From positions 248,001 to 312,000 of the forward strand of contig JAFLTE010000001.1 in NCBI GenBank assembly GCA_022510565.1: a stretch of DNA of 64,000 bases, given 5' to 3'. Below, in pieces: positions 54,568-63,170 of this stretch. Positions within the stretch are counted from its first letter, which is position 1; every line of letters begins with the position of its first letter. The stretch is from Lachnospiraceae bacterium (lineage in GTDB: Bacteria > Bacillota > Clostridia > Lachnospirales > Lachnospiraceae). The translations under genes were made by a program, and so were the position numbers. Below the pieces are notes generated by a model. It did no database searches. It was not told the origin of the DNA and worked only from the letters and a program-made list of their open reading frames with translations.

Positions 54568-55850
54568 GGCATCATCTCCCGATAAATATGTATCAGGCGG
54601 TAATAATTCTGGTCTGCATCATGGTTCACACGGGCATGCTTTCTGGCATTGTCCGAGAATCTCTCCACGATGGCTTCCTTCGTAAAAACTTCGATAATTC
54701 TGTCAGCTAGCGCTTCCACGTCACCTGCCGGATAGAGCATCCCGTCGCCGCCGTCCGTCAAAAGATTGTGTACACCGCCCACATCTGCTGCCACACAAGG
54801 CACACCAAGAAGCATAGCCTCCCCCAGTGAATTGGGAGAATTTTCCAGCGCCGACGGCAGTACGTACAGATGACAGCGCAGATACTCCTCTTTCATCTGC
54901 TCTGCATTCAAGATTCCCAACATAGTCACATGTTCGCCCAGTCGATTTTCCCTAATCAGTTTTCTGAGATATTTGCCGTACGCCGACAGCTTCAGTCTGT
55001 CTTGGAATGTATCCACATTAATAATATTATTGCCCGCCACATAAACATGGGTGTCGGGGAACTGCTCAAGAACTTTCGGCAGCGCACGAAGCAGATAATG
55101 GAATCCCTTAAGCGGATAATAGCCCTGACTTAAGAAAATACTGTGAGGTTCACATGCCGTCCTTTTCCATCTGTCATGATAAAAAATACCCCGCAGTGTC
55201 TCATTCAGAAAATGATACTGTGCCGACGGATTAATCTTAGCGGTTTCCTCGCGATCAAAATCCGTTCTGCCCGCAATATGTCCTGTCAGAAGAAGTGCAG
55301 CCTTCTCGTGCTCCGCACGCTTTCTGAATTTCTTCTGCTGCTGTTTAAGACTGTCCTTACGTATGCGGTCGCGAAGTGTCACCTGCCGCTGCACCTTAGC
55401 GGGCAAGTCCGCCATATATTCCTCCGCGTAGGGACCGCATAAGCCCTGGATACCTATCAGAGTCCTCTCCGGATGTCCGAAGACTTTGACGCACGCAAGC
55501 GTATGCGGAAATTCCGTTCCGAATACATGCAGAATATCCGGCTCAAAATCCGCCAATATTTCTTCAAATCTTTTCTCTAGCCCCTCATCATAGATTTCCG
55601 GAGTACTTAAATCCTCCAAAAATCCGTAACAACGACAGGACGTATTTTCCCCGAGCTGCATCGTACGTTGCATATTGCCTATTTCCTCCCCCGTCGGAAA
55701 AGCGATGCCAAGCTCGATGCGATTCCACCCCTGCTCCTGCACGGTACGATCCAGCAGTCCACTCAGCCATCCTTCCCGATTACTGTAGGAAACACCGAGT
55801 TGCTTGGCGATTGCAGGCAGCATAATGTTACATACCCATAGTACTTTCAT
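54564..55850 (-). CDS. Glycosyltransferase family 4
   Basis: A 428-residue GT-B transferase. The C-terminal domain reads SQGYYPLKGFHYLLRALPKV, HVYVAGNNI, then PSALENSPNSLGEAMLLGVPCVAADVGG with the E-x7-E pair (LENSPNSLGE). An unusual basic and Gln-rich helix (around 170-190) sits between the two domains. GGAAAGAGG precedes the ATG. It is coupled to the next GT4 by a 4-base overlap, so the two may add consecutive sugars. Confidence 0.87.
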   Translation of the reverse strand: MKVLWVCNIMLPAIAKQLGVSYSNREGWLSGLLDRTVQEQGWNRIELGIAFPTGEEIGNMQRTMQLGENTSCRCYGFLEDLSTPEIYDEGLEKRFEEILADFEPDILHVFGTEFPHTLACVKVFGHPERTLIGIQGLCGPYAEEYMADLPAKVQRQVTLRDRIRKDSLKQQQKKFRKRAEHEKAALLLTGHIAGRTDFDREETAKINPSAQYHFLNETLRGIFYHDRWKRTACEPHSIFLSQGYYPLKGFHYLLRALPKVLEQFPDTHVYVAGNNIINVDTFQDRLKLSAYGKYLRKLIRENRLGEHVTMLGILNAEQMKEEYLRCHLYVLPSALENSPNSLGEAMLLGVPCVAADVGGVHNLLTDGGDGMLYPAGDVEALADRIIEVFTKEAIVERFSDNARKHARVNHDADQNYYRLIHIYREMMP

Positions 55851-55904
55851 ATCTTTCCTCTTTCCTGCGCTTTTGCGCGTAACGTGACAAATTTACTTTG
55901 CAAA

Positions 55905-56786
55905 TTATTCTCTCTTATATAGTTTTCGCTTAATCTGTTGATAAATTCCTGCCGTGACGGGATTTCTTGCAATCCATGTCCGAACCGGCGCAAGAGTCAG
56001 CAGCATAATCCGTCGATATCTGCGCACTTTATCAGGAGGCATATACTTGCTCACGATTTCGCGGTGCTCTTGTCGTGATTTTCTCTCGTTTTCCTTTGTC
56101 TCAGAGAAACCGCCTCCCTCATAGAATGACACTGTAATCGGCATATAAACCGTCACAGCACATGCCATATAATAACACCACAGAAAATGTTCGTAATCTG
56201 CGCGCACAGCATAAGAAATATCAAAGGATTTCTCCCGCAGCAACGTCGCGTCGTAAAAGCACGCCTGATGACAGGGCAGATTGCGGTAACAGGCAAAGTC
56301 GTCAATGGTTGGATTGGACTGTACCAAGGCAGATGTCTTAAGTTCATATACATTGCCGTAGAAGATATACTTCGGTGACCTTAACTCTGCCTGCCGATGC
56401 GCATCTTCGTTATCCTGCTCTTCTGCGCGCAATATTTGCTCTTTGACCTGCATGAGTACTTCATTGTTATAGAATCTGTCCCCGCAATTTAAGAAAAAGA
56501 CATAATCACCACGGACATACTGTATCGCCTGATTCATGGCATCATAGATACCCGTATCTTTGCCGGTATACACTCTGACCCGCTGCGCGAATGCCTCATC
56601 TTGTCCGGAATCCACAAGATTGTCTTGTCTGTACTTACTCAGATATGTCTGTGTAACTTCATCCGCAGAACCGCCGTCCTTAATGATAATCTCATAATCG
56701 CGCTCTGTCTGATTTAAGATGCTTTCAATTGTCACACGCAGTTTCTCTCCCGCGTTTAGGCACACTACGATGATGCTGAAAGTCAT
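55905..56786 (-). CDS. Glycosyltransferase family 2
   Basis: From the chosen ATG 293 residues: MTFSIIVVCLNAGEKLRVTIESILNQ opens a GT-A domain with IIIKDGGSADE and the YVFFLNCGDRFYN segment; the GxGD form replaces the usual DxD and is seen in the WcaA/colanic-acid GT2 group. SFYEGGGFSET lies late in the fold. The frame is open upstream to 56894, but the ATG at 56786 has AGGGAG 8 bases before it and matches family starts. A small GCGC-AAAA-GCGC hairpin lies after the stop (55867-55878). Confidence 0.87.
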   Translation of the reverse strand: MTFSIIVVCLNAGEKLRVTIESILNQTERDYEIIIKDGGSADEVTQTYLSKYRQDNLVDSGQDEAFAQRVRVYTGKDTGIYDAMNQAIQYVRGDYVFFLNCGDRFYNNEVLMQVKEQILRAEEQDNEDAHRQAELRSPKYIFYGNVYELKTSALVQSNPTIDDFACYRNLPCHQACFYDATLLREKSFDISYAVRADYEHFLWCYYMACAVTVYMPITVSFYEGGGFSETKENERKSRQEHREIVSKYMPPDKVRRYRRIMLLTLAPVRTWIARNPVTAGIYQQIKRKLYKRE

Positions 56787-56859
56787 ATTTGTTCTCCCTA
56801 TATTGATATAACGCAATTGTCTTCTGTCCCATACGTCTTGACATCCATGTCTGAAACCG

Positions 56860-57996
56860 TCAGTTGACATCCGACATGATATTAACCATATCATTGAAGA
56901 AGAAAGTCTTATAGGGCAGAATCAAAGTGCCGTCGTCCCCTGCACGGCTCATATATATGGCAAAGTAGAAAATCGCCGCCAAGAGAATGCCGAACCGAAA
57001 CAGCTTTCTCCATCGAACATTGTCTACCCGCTTAAGCAGCATAGGCAAAAATAAAATGTGACTGACTGTCAGATAATATCCGATGCGGGATATAATCGGC
57101 AAAAAGGAACAGAATACATACAGCACAAGCGCTCCCAGATTGAGGTAAAAATAAAACCAAAAACGTCTCTCTTCTTCAGCGTCCCTCTCCTTCTCCTCTT
57201 TCGTCCGCCTCTGTATATATAATACCAGTCCCGCAAAAATAAGCACCGCCGCACATCTTAAGATATTGATATAACTTGTACCGCCCTCCAAATATTCCGT
57301 ATCCTCATAAGTCGGATACAGAAACACCACCACTTTCAAATAGAAATCCTGACAGAAAAGAAAGGTAGTACAAAATAATGCCGCCACAGCAAGCTGCCAT
57401 TTTTTCCACGACATGGATGCCAGAAAATAGAGTGGAATTGCCACAAGCAGGGACTTGTGAAAAGTTGCCCCGAGCAAAATAATAACCACAAACCGGATCC
57501 ACTGTCTGCGCAGAACAAATTTCATAGCGTAAAACGCTGCCGCCAGCGCCAGATAATACCGCACCGTGCTGAAACTCTGGAAGTAATATCCCAGAGTCAT
57601 AAACAGAAAGAACGTCAGCGGAAAGTCATCGCTCTGTTCATACATGGCCAACAGAAAAACAGCAGTGGTGACAAACGAGTATACCGCGAACACCAGCAGA
57701 AAATTCTCAAATCCGGACAAACCGTAAATCAGCTTCACCAGAAGATTAAATCCAATCTCCGTGGGTACATAAGCATTGCAGTTGACTAAATGCATAAATT
57801 CCACGTATCTGGCATAGTCGTTACCTACATTCAGCCTGCATGCGGACAGTGCAAACAGAATCAAAAATACAGAAAGTATGCAGACGCGATTGCACATCTG
57901 CTGCCTTGTCGTTCTATACGGTTGTGTGACCGGGCAATTATTCACCATACCCGCAAGCAGCACCGTGACTGCTGCCACCGTAATATACAGAATCAT
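56860..57996 (-). CDS. epsG: EpsG-family polysaccharide polymerase
   Basis: A 378-residue protein with about ten membrane helices. FALSACRLNVGNDYARYVEFMHL early on and EIGFNLLVKLIYGLSGFENFLLVFA after it are the signature region of EpsG proteins (R-NVGNDY, E-GF). EpsG is the Wzy-like polymerase of Firmicute exopolysaccharide clusters, joining lipid-linked repeat units outside the membrane. Together with the O-antigen-ligase-like protein at 14792-17299 this gives two candidate polymerases. It sits between GT2 genes in the block that also holds the Wzz-like protein. Confidence 0.87.
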   Translation of the reverse strand: MILYITVAAVTVLLAGMVNNCPVTQPYRTTRQQMCNRVCILSVFLILFALSACRLNVGNDYARYVEFMHLVNCNAYVPTEIGFNLLVKLIYGLSGFENFLLVFAVYSFVTTAVFLLAMYEQSDDFPLTFFLFMTLGYYFQSFSTVRYYLALAAAFYAMKFVLRRQWIRFVVIILLGATFHKSLLVAIPLYFLASMSWKKWQLAVAALFCTTFLFCQDFYLKVVVFLYPTYEDTEYLEGGTSYINILRCAAVLIFAGLVLYIQRRTKEEKERDAEEERRFWFYFYLNLGALVLYVFCSFLPIISRIGYYLTVSHILFLPMLLKRVDNVRWRKLFRFGILLAAIFYFAIYMSRAGDDGTLILPYKTFFFNDMVNIMSDVN

Positions 57997-58020
57997 TGTC
58001 TGCCACTATCCTTTCCGTCG

Positions 58021-58800
58021 TTAAGCCTTCGCCTCGCGCACGCCGTCTTGCATCCACATATAAGCTTGCCGTAACGGAACATCCCGACACATTTCCCGCC
58101 TGTGTACCCACAGAAAGCGAAACGCCAGAGGAAGCGCCAGATTTCCGTATAGGTAATGATACAAAACCCCTCTGTCCCGGAAAAACTTCTCGTGATATCC
58201 GCTAAACCAAGTGGACTCCCTCTCTGTTTCTTCGCCGATACAGACCGTGTGGGCATATATCTTTAAACCCGCTCTGAGACAATCCCGCAAGAAAAGACTG
58301 TCCTCCCCGTTACTGTATTTGGCACCACCGCCGAAAAGCAAGGAATAATGTACATTGGCGCGAAGAAGCGCATCGTGTTTTGCGGTAATGCTGTAAGCCG
58401 GATAGCGCCCATAATTGCGGTAAGTTATCCGGTGAATATCCTCGTTCCAGTAAGTCTTTCTGGCAGGTGCCACCTTCACATTAACCAAAATCATGTCAGC
58501 GTCGGGCAGTTCCCGGTATGCCTTCCGAATCTGCTCCTCATAATCATCCGCCAGTACAATATCCTCGTCAGAAAAAACACAGACATCCGCACTCGCATGT
58601 AGCAATGCAGTGTTACGGCTCAGTCCCACACCTCGCTCCGGCATGGAAAAAACCTGGATCCTTCGTCCATGCTCCGCAATCTCCTCATAGCCGTACCGAT
58701 CGCACTGGTTGACGACAACCGCATCCGTCTGTATATGCATTTGCTCAGCTAAAGCGGCTGCATTCTTCTCCACCGCCGACACCAATAATTGTATTCTCAT
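58021..58800 (-). CDS. GT-A-fold glycosyltransferase, GT2-like
   Basis: A 259-residue protein with the GT-A core but a less usual opening (MRIQLLVSAVEKNAAALAEQMH). RGVGLSRNTALLHASADVCVFSDEDIVLADDYEEQI provides the sugar and metal site with DED in place of DxD, and FGGGAKYSNGEDSLFLRDCL matches the acceptor and catalytic acid region of GT2 enzymes. No membrane helices. It follows the Wzz-like gene and precedes epsG. AGGAG lies before the ATG. Donor unknown. Confidence 0.82.
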   Translation of the reverse strand: MRIQLLVSAVEKNAAALAEQMHIQTDAVVVNQCDRYGYEEIAEHGRRIQVFSMPERGVGLSRNTALLHASADVCVFSDEDIVLADDYEEQIRKAYRELPDADMILVNVKVAPARKTYWNEDIHRITYRNYGRYPAYSITAKHDALLRANVHYSLLFGGGAKYSNGEDSLFLRDCLRAGLKIYAHTVCIGEETERESTWFSGYHEKFFRDRGVLYHYLYGNLALPLAFRFLWVHRREMCRDVPLRQAYMWMQDGVREAKA

Positions 58801-58812
58801 AGCCGTCTCCTG

Positions 58813-59787
58813 CTATCGTCCGCCGAAAGCACTCCCGTAATATCTGCGGAGGAATTTCTCGTCCGCACCGCTGATTGCTACCCCAATCAGTCGACATCCT
58901 CTGACTTGAAGCTGCTCTATCATATATGACAGAAATGCGGCATGTACTTTTCCGTAATCTGCCATCACTACCACACCGTCGGACGCACACAATTCCTGCC
59001 ATTTCTCCTGCGTGATCATATCATCCTGCGTAACGGCAAGAACGCTGATACTCCCTGCCTGTTCCTGTAAATACGCCAGATTATCCTTATACTCTCTATC
59101 CAGTCTTTCTCCTGCACCGGAATACCCGATAAATGACACATCCGTCACTATTTTCAAATCGCTTGCCACCACGATACGGTCATCCAGCACATAATAAAGC
59201 ATCATGCCAAGCAGTAACAGCACTACCGCTGTCACAATCCCTACAAGCACTGCCTGCACCGTTCTTGTATCCGCCACCACCAGTGATGCTTCTGTGGTCT
59301 GAATCACCTCAATCGACTTAAATTCCTTGGCGGTATCACCAAGCTCTGTAAGGGCCTGTTCCGTAGCGCTTAGAATTGAATCGCATCGTGTCTGCTCGTG
59401 GGCAGTAATATAGATTGTCAAAAGTCGAATATCTGACAAAATCTCCGCCTCTGTTGCCGCCATAACCTCATCCCGCGTGTAGTCCCCCGGCAAGTGCGCC
59501 ATCGTCTTATCAAGAATCGGGTCCGTCCTCATCAGATCGTTCCACGTGTAGCCATTGTATGCCTGATACACCTCGCCCGTCTCATCCGCCGCAAAATCCA
59601 GATAGATTTTAGCCATTGCCTGATATTCCCGCTCCGACTCCGGAACGATGTGCGACACGGTATAAAGAACGCCTCCAATCACGGCCCCCGCAACAGCAGC
59701 CAGCAATACAAGCCATATTTTACCGATAAAACGGAGCATCAATTTTTTCATATCCATGCCTTCATCGGCATACCTGATTTCCCGCAT
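58813..59787 (-). CDS. Wzz/CpsC-like chain-length protein with P-loop-free kinase-like tail
   Basis: From the chosen start 324 residues. Helices at about 22-44 and 178-201 bracket an outer domain with YQAMAKIYLDFA, as in Wzz/CpsC polysaccharide co-polymerases. After the second helix a 120-residue cytoplasmic domain ends with CASDGVVVMADYGK ... LQVRGCRLIGVAI, which resembles the last part of CpsD/Wzc tyrosine kinases, but no Walker A loop (GxxxxGKS/T) or Tyr-rich tail is present. No separate CpsD kinase or CpsB phosphatase is in the window. The ATG at 59787 has GAGAGG 6 bases before it; an ATG at 59808 is in frame. Confidence 0.8.
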   Translation of the reverse strand: MREIRYADEGMDMKKLMLRFIGKIWLVLLAAVAGAVIGGVLYTVSHIVPESEREYQAMAKIYLDFAADETGEVYQAYNGYTWNDLMRTDPILDKTMAHLPGDYTRDEVMAATEAEILSDIRLLTIYITAHEQTRCDSILSATEQALTELGDTAKEFKSIEVIQTTEASLVVADTRTVQAVLVGIVTAVVLLLLGMMLYYVLDDRIVVASDLKIVTDVSFIGYSGAGERLDREYKDNLAYLQEQAGSISVLAVTQDDMITQEKWQELCASDGVVVMADYGKVHAAFLSYMIEQLQVRGCRLIGVAISGADEKFLRRYYGSAFGGR

Positions 59788-59788
59788 G

Positions 59789-61183
59789 CTATACCTCTCT
59801 ATTTCCATCTTCTTTTTTGAGCGCTGTAGTCTGTGTACTGTCCACGCCCTCGGTACTCTCCGGCTTAATCAGAATCTTTAAAGTCAGAAGCATCAGCTTC
59901 AAATCCAACCATACCGAATACTGTTCAATATAGGTTAAGTCCAGTTTCAGCTTATCGTAAGGTGTCGTGTTGTATTTACCATATACCTGCGCATATCCTG
60001 CCAATCCCGCTTTCACCTTCATGCGAAAGGCAAACTCCGGCATCTCTTCCAGGTATTGATCTATAATCTCAGGTCGCTCCGGCCTGGGTCCGATAAAGGA
60101 CATATCGCCTTTTAAAATATTCAGAAGCTGCGGTAGTTCGTCAATCCTCGTTGCCCGAATAAATTTACCCACAGGCGTGATACGCGAATCGTTCTTGGAG
60201 GCCAGTCTGGCGACACCATCCTTCTCCGCATCAACCTTCATACTCCTGAATTTCAGAATGTAAAACTCTTTGCGCCCTACGGTACATCGAATCTGCTTAT
60301 AGAAAACCGGTCCACCGTCATATACTTTAATTGCAATCGCAGTAATCAGCATAAACGGAGAAGCGATCACCAACAAAAGTATGGAACAAATTAGATCAAT
60401 CAGTCTCTTGGCAATCCGCTGCTCTACCTTAAGCGCATACTCCCTCGTCAGATAAATCGGCGTGTCGAACAGATGAAGCTGGTCCGCTCCTTTTACCAGA
60501 ACATCCGATATTTTCGGCATCATATATACGCGAATCGAACGGCTGTAACAATATTTAAGCAGATAATTTCTGTCGGCAACGGGAATATCCCACAACACCA
60601 CTGCACCGTATTCTCCCATGATCTCTTTCTTGACGGCCTCTATACCTTCTGAGATATTCATGCTTTTGCCAATCTTGTACTTTTCTTTGCGCGATTTAAA
60701 TTTGGATACGATATCATCAATGGAGCGCTCTCCGTGGATGATCAGTATTGTGCGGGGCGGAAACGCTTTATAGTAACAAGTATTACATATAAAGACCCAC
60801 ACAATCGAGAATGCCGTCTGTATGAGCATCGCTATCATTATCGGTTTAATCCGCACAATCCAGTTTGCCATCAGGGAAATCTGGAAATACGAAATTGCAT
60901 TGGCAAACAACAATGAAAAAAATTCCGAAATGAAAACATCCGTGGGCTTGAGATAGCCAATCTTTAACACACCGTAGGTGCTGGCAAAGAAAAAAAGCAA
61001 CACAAAATATATTAAAATGATAAGAACATGTCCTTTAAAGAAGAACTTCGCATTACCGTGATAGAGCAGATACGGATAGTATTCCTCAAACCAGAAATAC
61101 GCATAAATGGCTGTATGAAAAAGTAATCCGATAAAGGATAGCTGCAATATGATGAGTCGCTTTAATGTTTCTATCCGTTTCAT
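59789..61183 (-). CDS. Polyprenyl glycosylphosphotransferase, large (WbaP/CpsE-like) form
   Basis: From the chosen ATG 464 residues. Four helices in the first 135 residues, a Rossmann-like middle domain (about 145-240), a fifth hydrophobic segment (about 260-285), and the catalytic domain with Asp348-Glu349 in RATRIDELPQLLNILKGDM and FIGPRPERPE. It moves a phospho-sugar from UDP-sugar to undecaprenyl phosphate, starting the repeat unit of the EpsG block. The frame is open to 61258, but GAGG 7 bases before the ATG at 61183 and the absence of overlap favour the later start. Confidence 0.92.
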   Translation of the reverse strand: MKRIETLKRLIILQLSFIGLLFHTAIYAYFWFEEYYPYLLYHGNAKFFFKGHVLIILIYFVLLFFFASTYGVLKIGYLKPTDVFISEFFSLLFANAISYFQISLMANWIVRIKPIMIAMLIQTAFSIVWVFICNTCYYKAFPPRTILIIHGERSIDDIVSKFKSRKEKYKIGKSMNISEGIEAVKKEIMGEYGAVVLWDIPVADRNYLLKYCYSRSIRVYMMPKISDVLVKGADQLHLFDTPIYLTREYALKVEQRIAKRLIDLICSILLLVIASPFMLITAIAIKVYDGGPVFYKQIRCTVGRKEFYILKFRSMKVDAEKDGVARLASKNDSRITPVGKFIRATRIDELPQLLNILKGDMSFIGPRPERPEIIDQYLEEMPEFAFRMKVKAGLAGYAQVYGKYNTTPYDKLKLDLTYIEQYSVWLDLKLMLLTLKILIKPESTEGVDSTQTTALKKEDGNREV

Positions 61184-61209
61184 TATCACACCTCGTTCGT
61201 AAGTTCCGA

Positions 61210-62073
61210 TTACAACCGTCTGGCGGTCGCCCTGACTGCCCATAGGACAAAATAACATACACTGGAAATCACTGATAATCTTTCCTGTCTGCGGTACAGA
61301 TTCCAGATACGTCTCATCGCCTTGAACTTATTGGAAGACAGAGACCCCGGCGGTCTGCGGTAGATTGCAAGGGTCTCGTTCAAACCGTACGCTGTGTATC
61401 CCGCCCTTAAAATCTGCCACCATGTTGCCGTATCTTCACTCTCCACCGCGGGCATCCGAAGCAGCTTGTCCGGAATAATCTTCCTGTCAAACAACACCGT
61501 AGTTGTAAAAATCACTGTCCGCGACAAAGCCTTTCTGTAAGTAAGGCTCTCCGGTACACACACCTTTTTACCGGTAGGCCGCGCTTTCTCATCGCCAAAC
61601 TCATAAGCGGTAAACGCAAAACCTGCGCGTTTGTCCTCCAAAAAGCGCAGTTCCTTGTCTATTTTCTCAGAAAACCATACATCGTCTGCATCCAAAAATG
61701 CAATATATCTGCCCTGCGCCATGTCCAAACCTGTATTGCGGGCCGCAGCGGCGCCTTCATTCTTTTCTTTACATACCAGCACAATACGTCGCCCGGTTCC
61801 GTCGGTGTACTCCTGTGCAGAGCGGATATTCCTCTGCCATATTGGACAGTCTTCTTCTCCCTGATGAGAATCCTGCCACTCTTCCATAAGGTCTCGGCAT
61901 TCGTATCTCTCAAGCGTATCCCGAACAATATCAGCGCTGTTATCAGGTGAAGCATCGTCTATGAGAAGCAGTTCCCATTTCTTATAAGTTTGGCTTATTA
62001 CCGTGGCAATCGTCCCTGCTATATAGGCATTCGCCCGATACACCGGCACAATAATACTGACTAACTCAGCCAT
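61210..62073 (-). CDS. Glycosyltransferase family 2
   Basis: A 287-residue GT-A transferase: MAELVSIIVPVYRANAYIAGTIATV, LLIDDASPDNSADIV, GAAAARNTGLDMAQGRYIAFLDADDVW with the metal-binding DADD, and the AVESEDTATWWQILRAG segment with the catalytic acidic residue. The insertion after IVRDTLERYECRDLMEEW is longer than usual. It lies directly after the DPM1-like GT2 (adjacent stop/start, no gap) and before the initiating glycosylphosphotransferase. It is the WcaA/EpsE-like group. Donor unknown. Confidence 0.88.
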   Translation of the reverse strand: MAELVSIIVPVYRANAYIAGTIATVISQTYKKWELLLIDDASPDNSADIVRDTLERYECRDLMEEWQDSHQGEEDCPIWQRNIRSAQEYTDGTGRRIVLVCKEKNEGAAAARNTGLDMAQGRYIAFLDADDVWFSEKIDKELRFLEDKRAGFAFTAYEFGDEKARPTGKKVCVPESLTYRKALSRTVIFTTTVLFDRKIIPDKLLRMPAVESEDTATWWQILRAGYTAYGLNETLAIYRRPPGSLSSNKFKAMRRIWNLYRRQERLSVISSVCYFVLWAVRATARRL

Positions 62074-63003
62074 TTAGAAATCCTCTTTTACAAGATAAAT
62101 AGGTCTTTTCTTGACTTCCATATAAGTCTTGGACAAATACTGCCCCAATATTCCGAGGCAGAAAAGCTGCACACCGCCGACAAACAAAATAATACATGCA
62201 AGCGATGGCCAGCCGGAAGTCGGGTCCCCAAACATCAGTGTCTTAACAATTATCACAATAATCAAAATAAAGGCCAGCACACAGAAAAGAGCTCCCATCA
62301 CAGCCGCCAGAGTAAGCGGAACAGTGGAAAAGGCAATAATACCCTCCATTGAATAGAGAAACAGCTTCCAGAATGACCACTTTGTCTCACCTTTCCTGCG
62401 CTCCACATTCTCATACTCAAGCCATTTTGTCTCATAGCCTACCCAGCCAAAAATGCCTTTGGTGAAACGGTTATATTCCGTCATGGCAAGGATTGCATCC
62501 GCCACCTGTCTGGTCATAAGTCTGTAATCTCTTGCGCCGTCTACAATATCTGTTTTGGATATCTTATTCATGATCCGATAGAACATTCTCGCAAAAAAAG
62601 AACGAATAGGCGGTTCCCCTTTTCTCGTGACACGCCGCGTCGCCACGGAGTCGTAGCCCTGCTCGATATACTCATACATTTTAGGAAGCAGTGACGGCGG
62701 GTCCTGAAGATCCGCATCCATCAACACCACAAAATCACCTTTTGTCTTTTGCAGTCCCGCATAGATGGCCGATTCCTTACCGAAATTCCTGGAAAAAGAC
62801 AAAAGATGTACCCTTTCGTCCTGTTCGCGAAGCTTTCTGACCTCTTCCACCGTCTTATCCTTCGAACCGTCATCTATATAAACCAACTCTACTTCGAGCT
62901 CTTTTTCCTTGAAAAAAGAATCGTTGCGAAACAATTCGTTATAGAAATCCCTAATATTTTCTTCCTCATTGTAACAGGGTACTACCACACTGAGCAATTT
63001 CAT
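62074..63003 (-). CDS. DPM1/GtrB-like polyprenyl-phosphate glycosyltransferase (GT2)
   Basis: From the chosen ATG 309 residues. The GT-A domain has MKLLSVVVPCYNEEENIRDF, SRNFGKESAIYAGLQKTKGDFVVLMDADLQDPP with the metal site DAD, and two C-terminal helices (about 220-250 and 262-285). The DADLQDPP form and NFGKESAI mark the GtrB group that makes undecaprenyl-phosphate hexose for GT-C enzymes. It would feed the GT39-like proteins with GtrA (28325-28753) as possible flippase. It is the first gene after the structured leader. The frame is open to 63054, but the MKLLSVVVPCYNEE start is typical; its ribosome site is weak. Confidence 0.87.
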   Translation of the reverse strand: MKLLSVVVPCYNEEENIRDFYNELFRNDSFFKEKELEVELVYIDDGSKDKTVEEVRKLREQDERVHLLSFSRNFGKESAIYAGLQKTKGDFVVLMDADLQDPPSLLPKMYEYIEQGYDSVATRRVTRKGEPPIRSFFARMFYRIMNKISKTDIVDGARDYRLMTRQVADAILAMTEYNRFTKGIFGWVGYETKWLEYENVERRKGETKWSFWKLFLYSMEGIIAFSTVPLTLAAVMGALFCVLAFILIIVIIVKTLMFGDPTSGWPSLACIILFVGGVQLFCLGILGQYLSKTYMEVKKRPIYLVKEDF

Positions 63004-63027
63004 GCAGACTACCGTGCCTTTCACATA

Positions 63028-63033
63028 ATTATA
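63028..63033 (-). promoter_or_regulatory. Isolated perfect -10 hexamer upstream of the first block
   Basis: TATAAT on the minus strand (63033-63028), 25 bases before the GT2 ATG. No acceptable -35 is found 15-19 bases upstream, and no TGn precedes it. Transcripts from here would lack the structured region. Weak candidate. Confidence 0.25.
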
Positions 63034-63040
63034 GATACTC

Positions 63041-63153
63041 GCAAGCCCGCGCATTCTGCGCTTCTCAGCCTGCTTCGCAGTCAGCTTGCTCGTTGATAAG
63101 CGCAGAAAAACAAATGCCGCTTCGCGTCGCTTGTTTTTCTTTTGCGCTTATCA
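63041..63153 (-). promoter_or_regulatory. Structured leader region with competing stems
   Basis: In minus-strand RNA a large stem pairs TGATAAGCGCA (63153-63143) with TGCGCTTATCA (63104-63094), extended by GAAAAACAA/TTGTTTTTC. Downstream, GCAAGC (63089-63084) pairs with GCTTGC (63046-63041) and encloses two hairpins: CTGC-GAA-GCAG (63080-63070) and GCGCA-GAA-TGCGC (63061-63049). TTCTGCGCTT of the big stem (63107-63098) can instead pair with AAGCGCAGAA (63063-63054), so two folds exclude each other. The big hairpin with its A- and T-tracts could also stop transcription. It lies ahead of the long glycan block. Confidence 0.6.
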
Positions 63154-63161
63154 TTTTATCA
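63153..63161 (-). promoter_or_regulatory. Candidate extended -10 for the structured leader
   Basis: TGATAAAAT on the minus strand (63161-63153) lies between the terminator of the Spo0A-like gene and the large stem-loop. A start near 63146 would put the hairpin at the very 5' end of the transcript, trimming its first stem bases. No good -35 is visible. Confidence 0.3.
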
Positions 63162-63170
63162 CATATACGC

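Noticed and set aside
55867-55878. GCGC-AAAA-GCGC hairpin as a terminator between GT2 and GT4
   Set aside because: The stem is only 4 bases and no T-run follows on the minus strand; the neighbouring genes look co-transcribed.
63094-63153. The large inverted repeat as a remnant of a mobile element
   Set aside because: No transposase, no target duplication and the arms are asymmetric with a TTT bulge. Position after a terminator and before a long operon fits a leader or terminator structure better.
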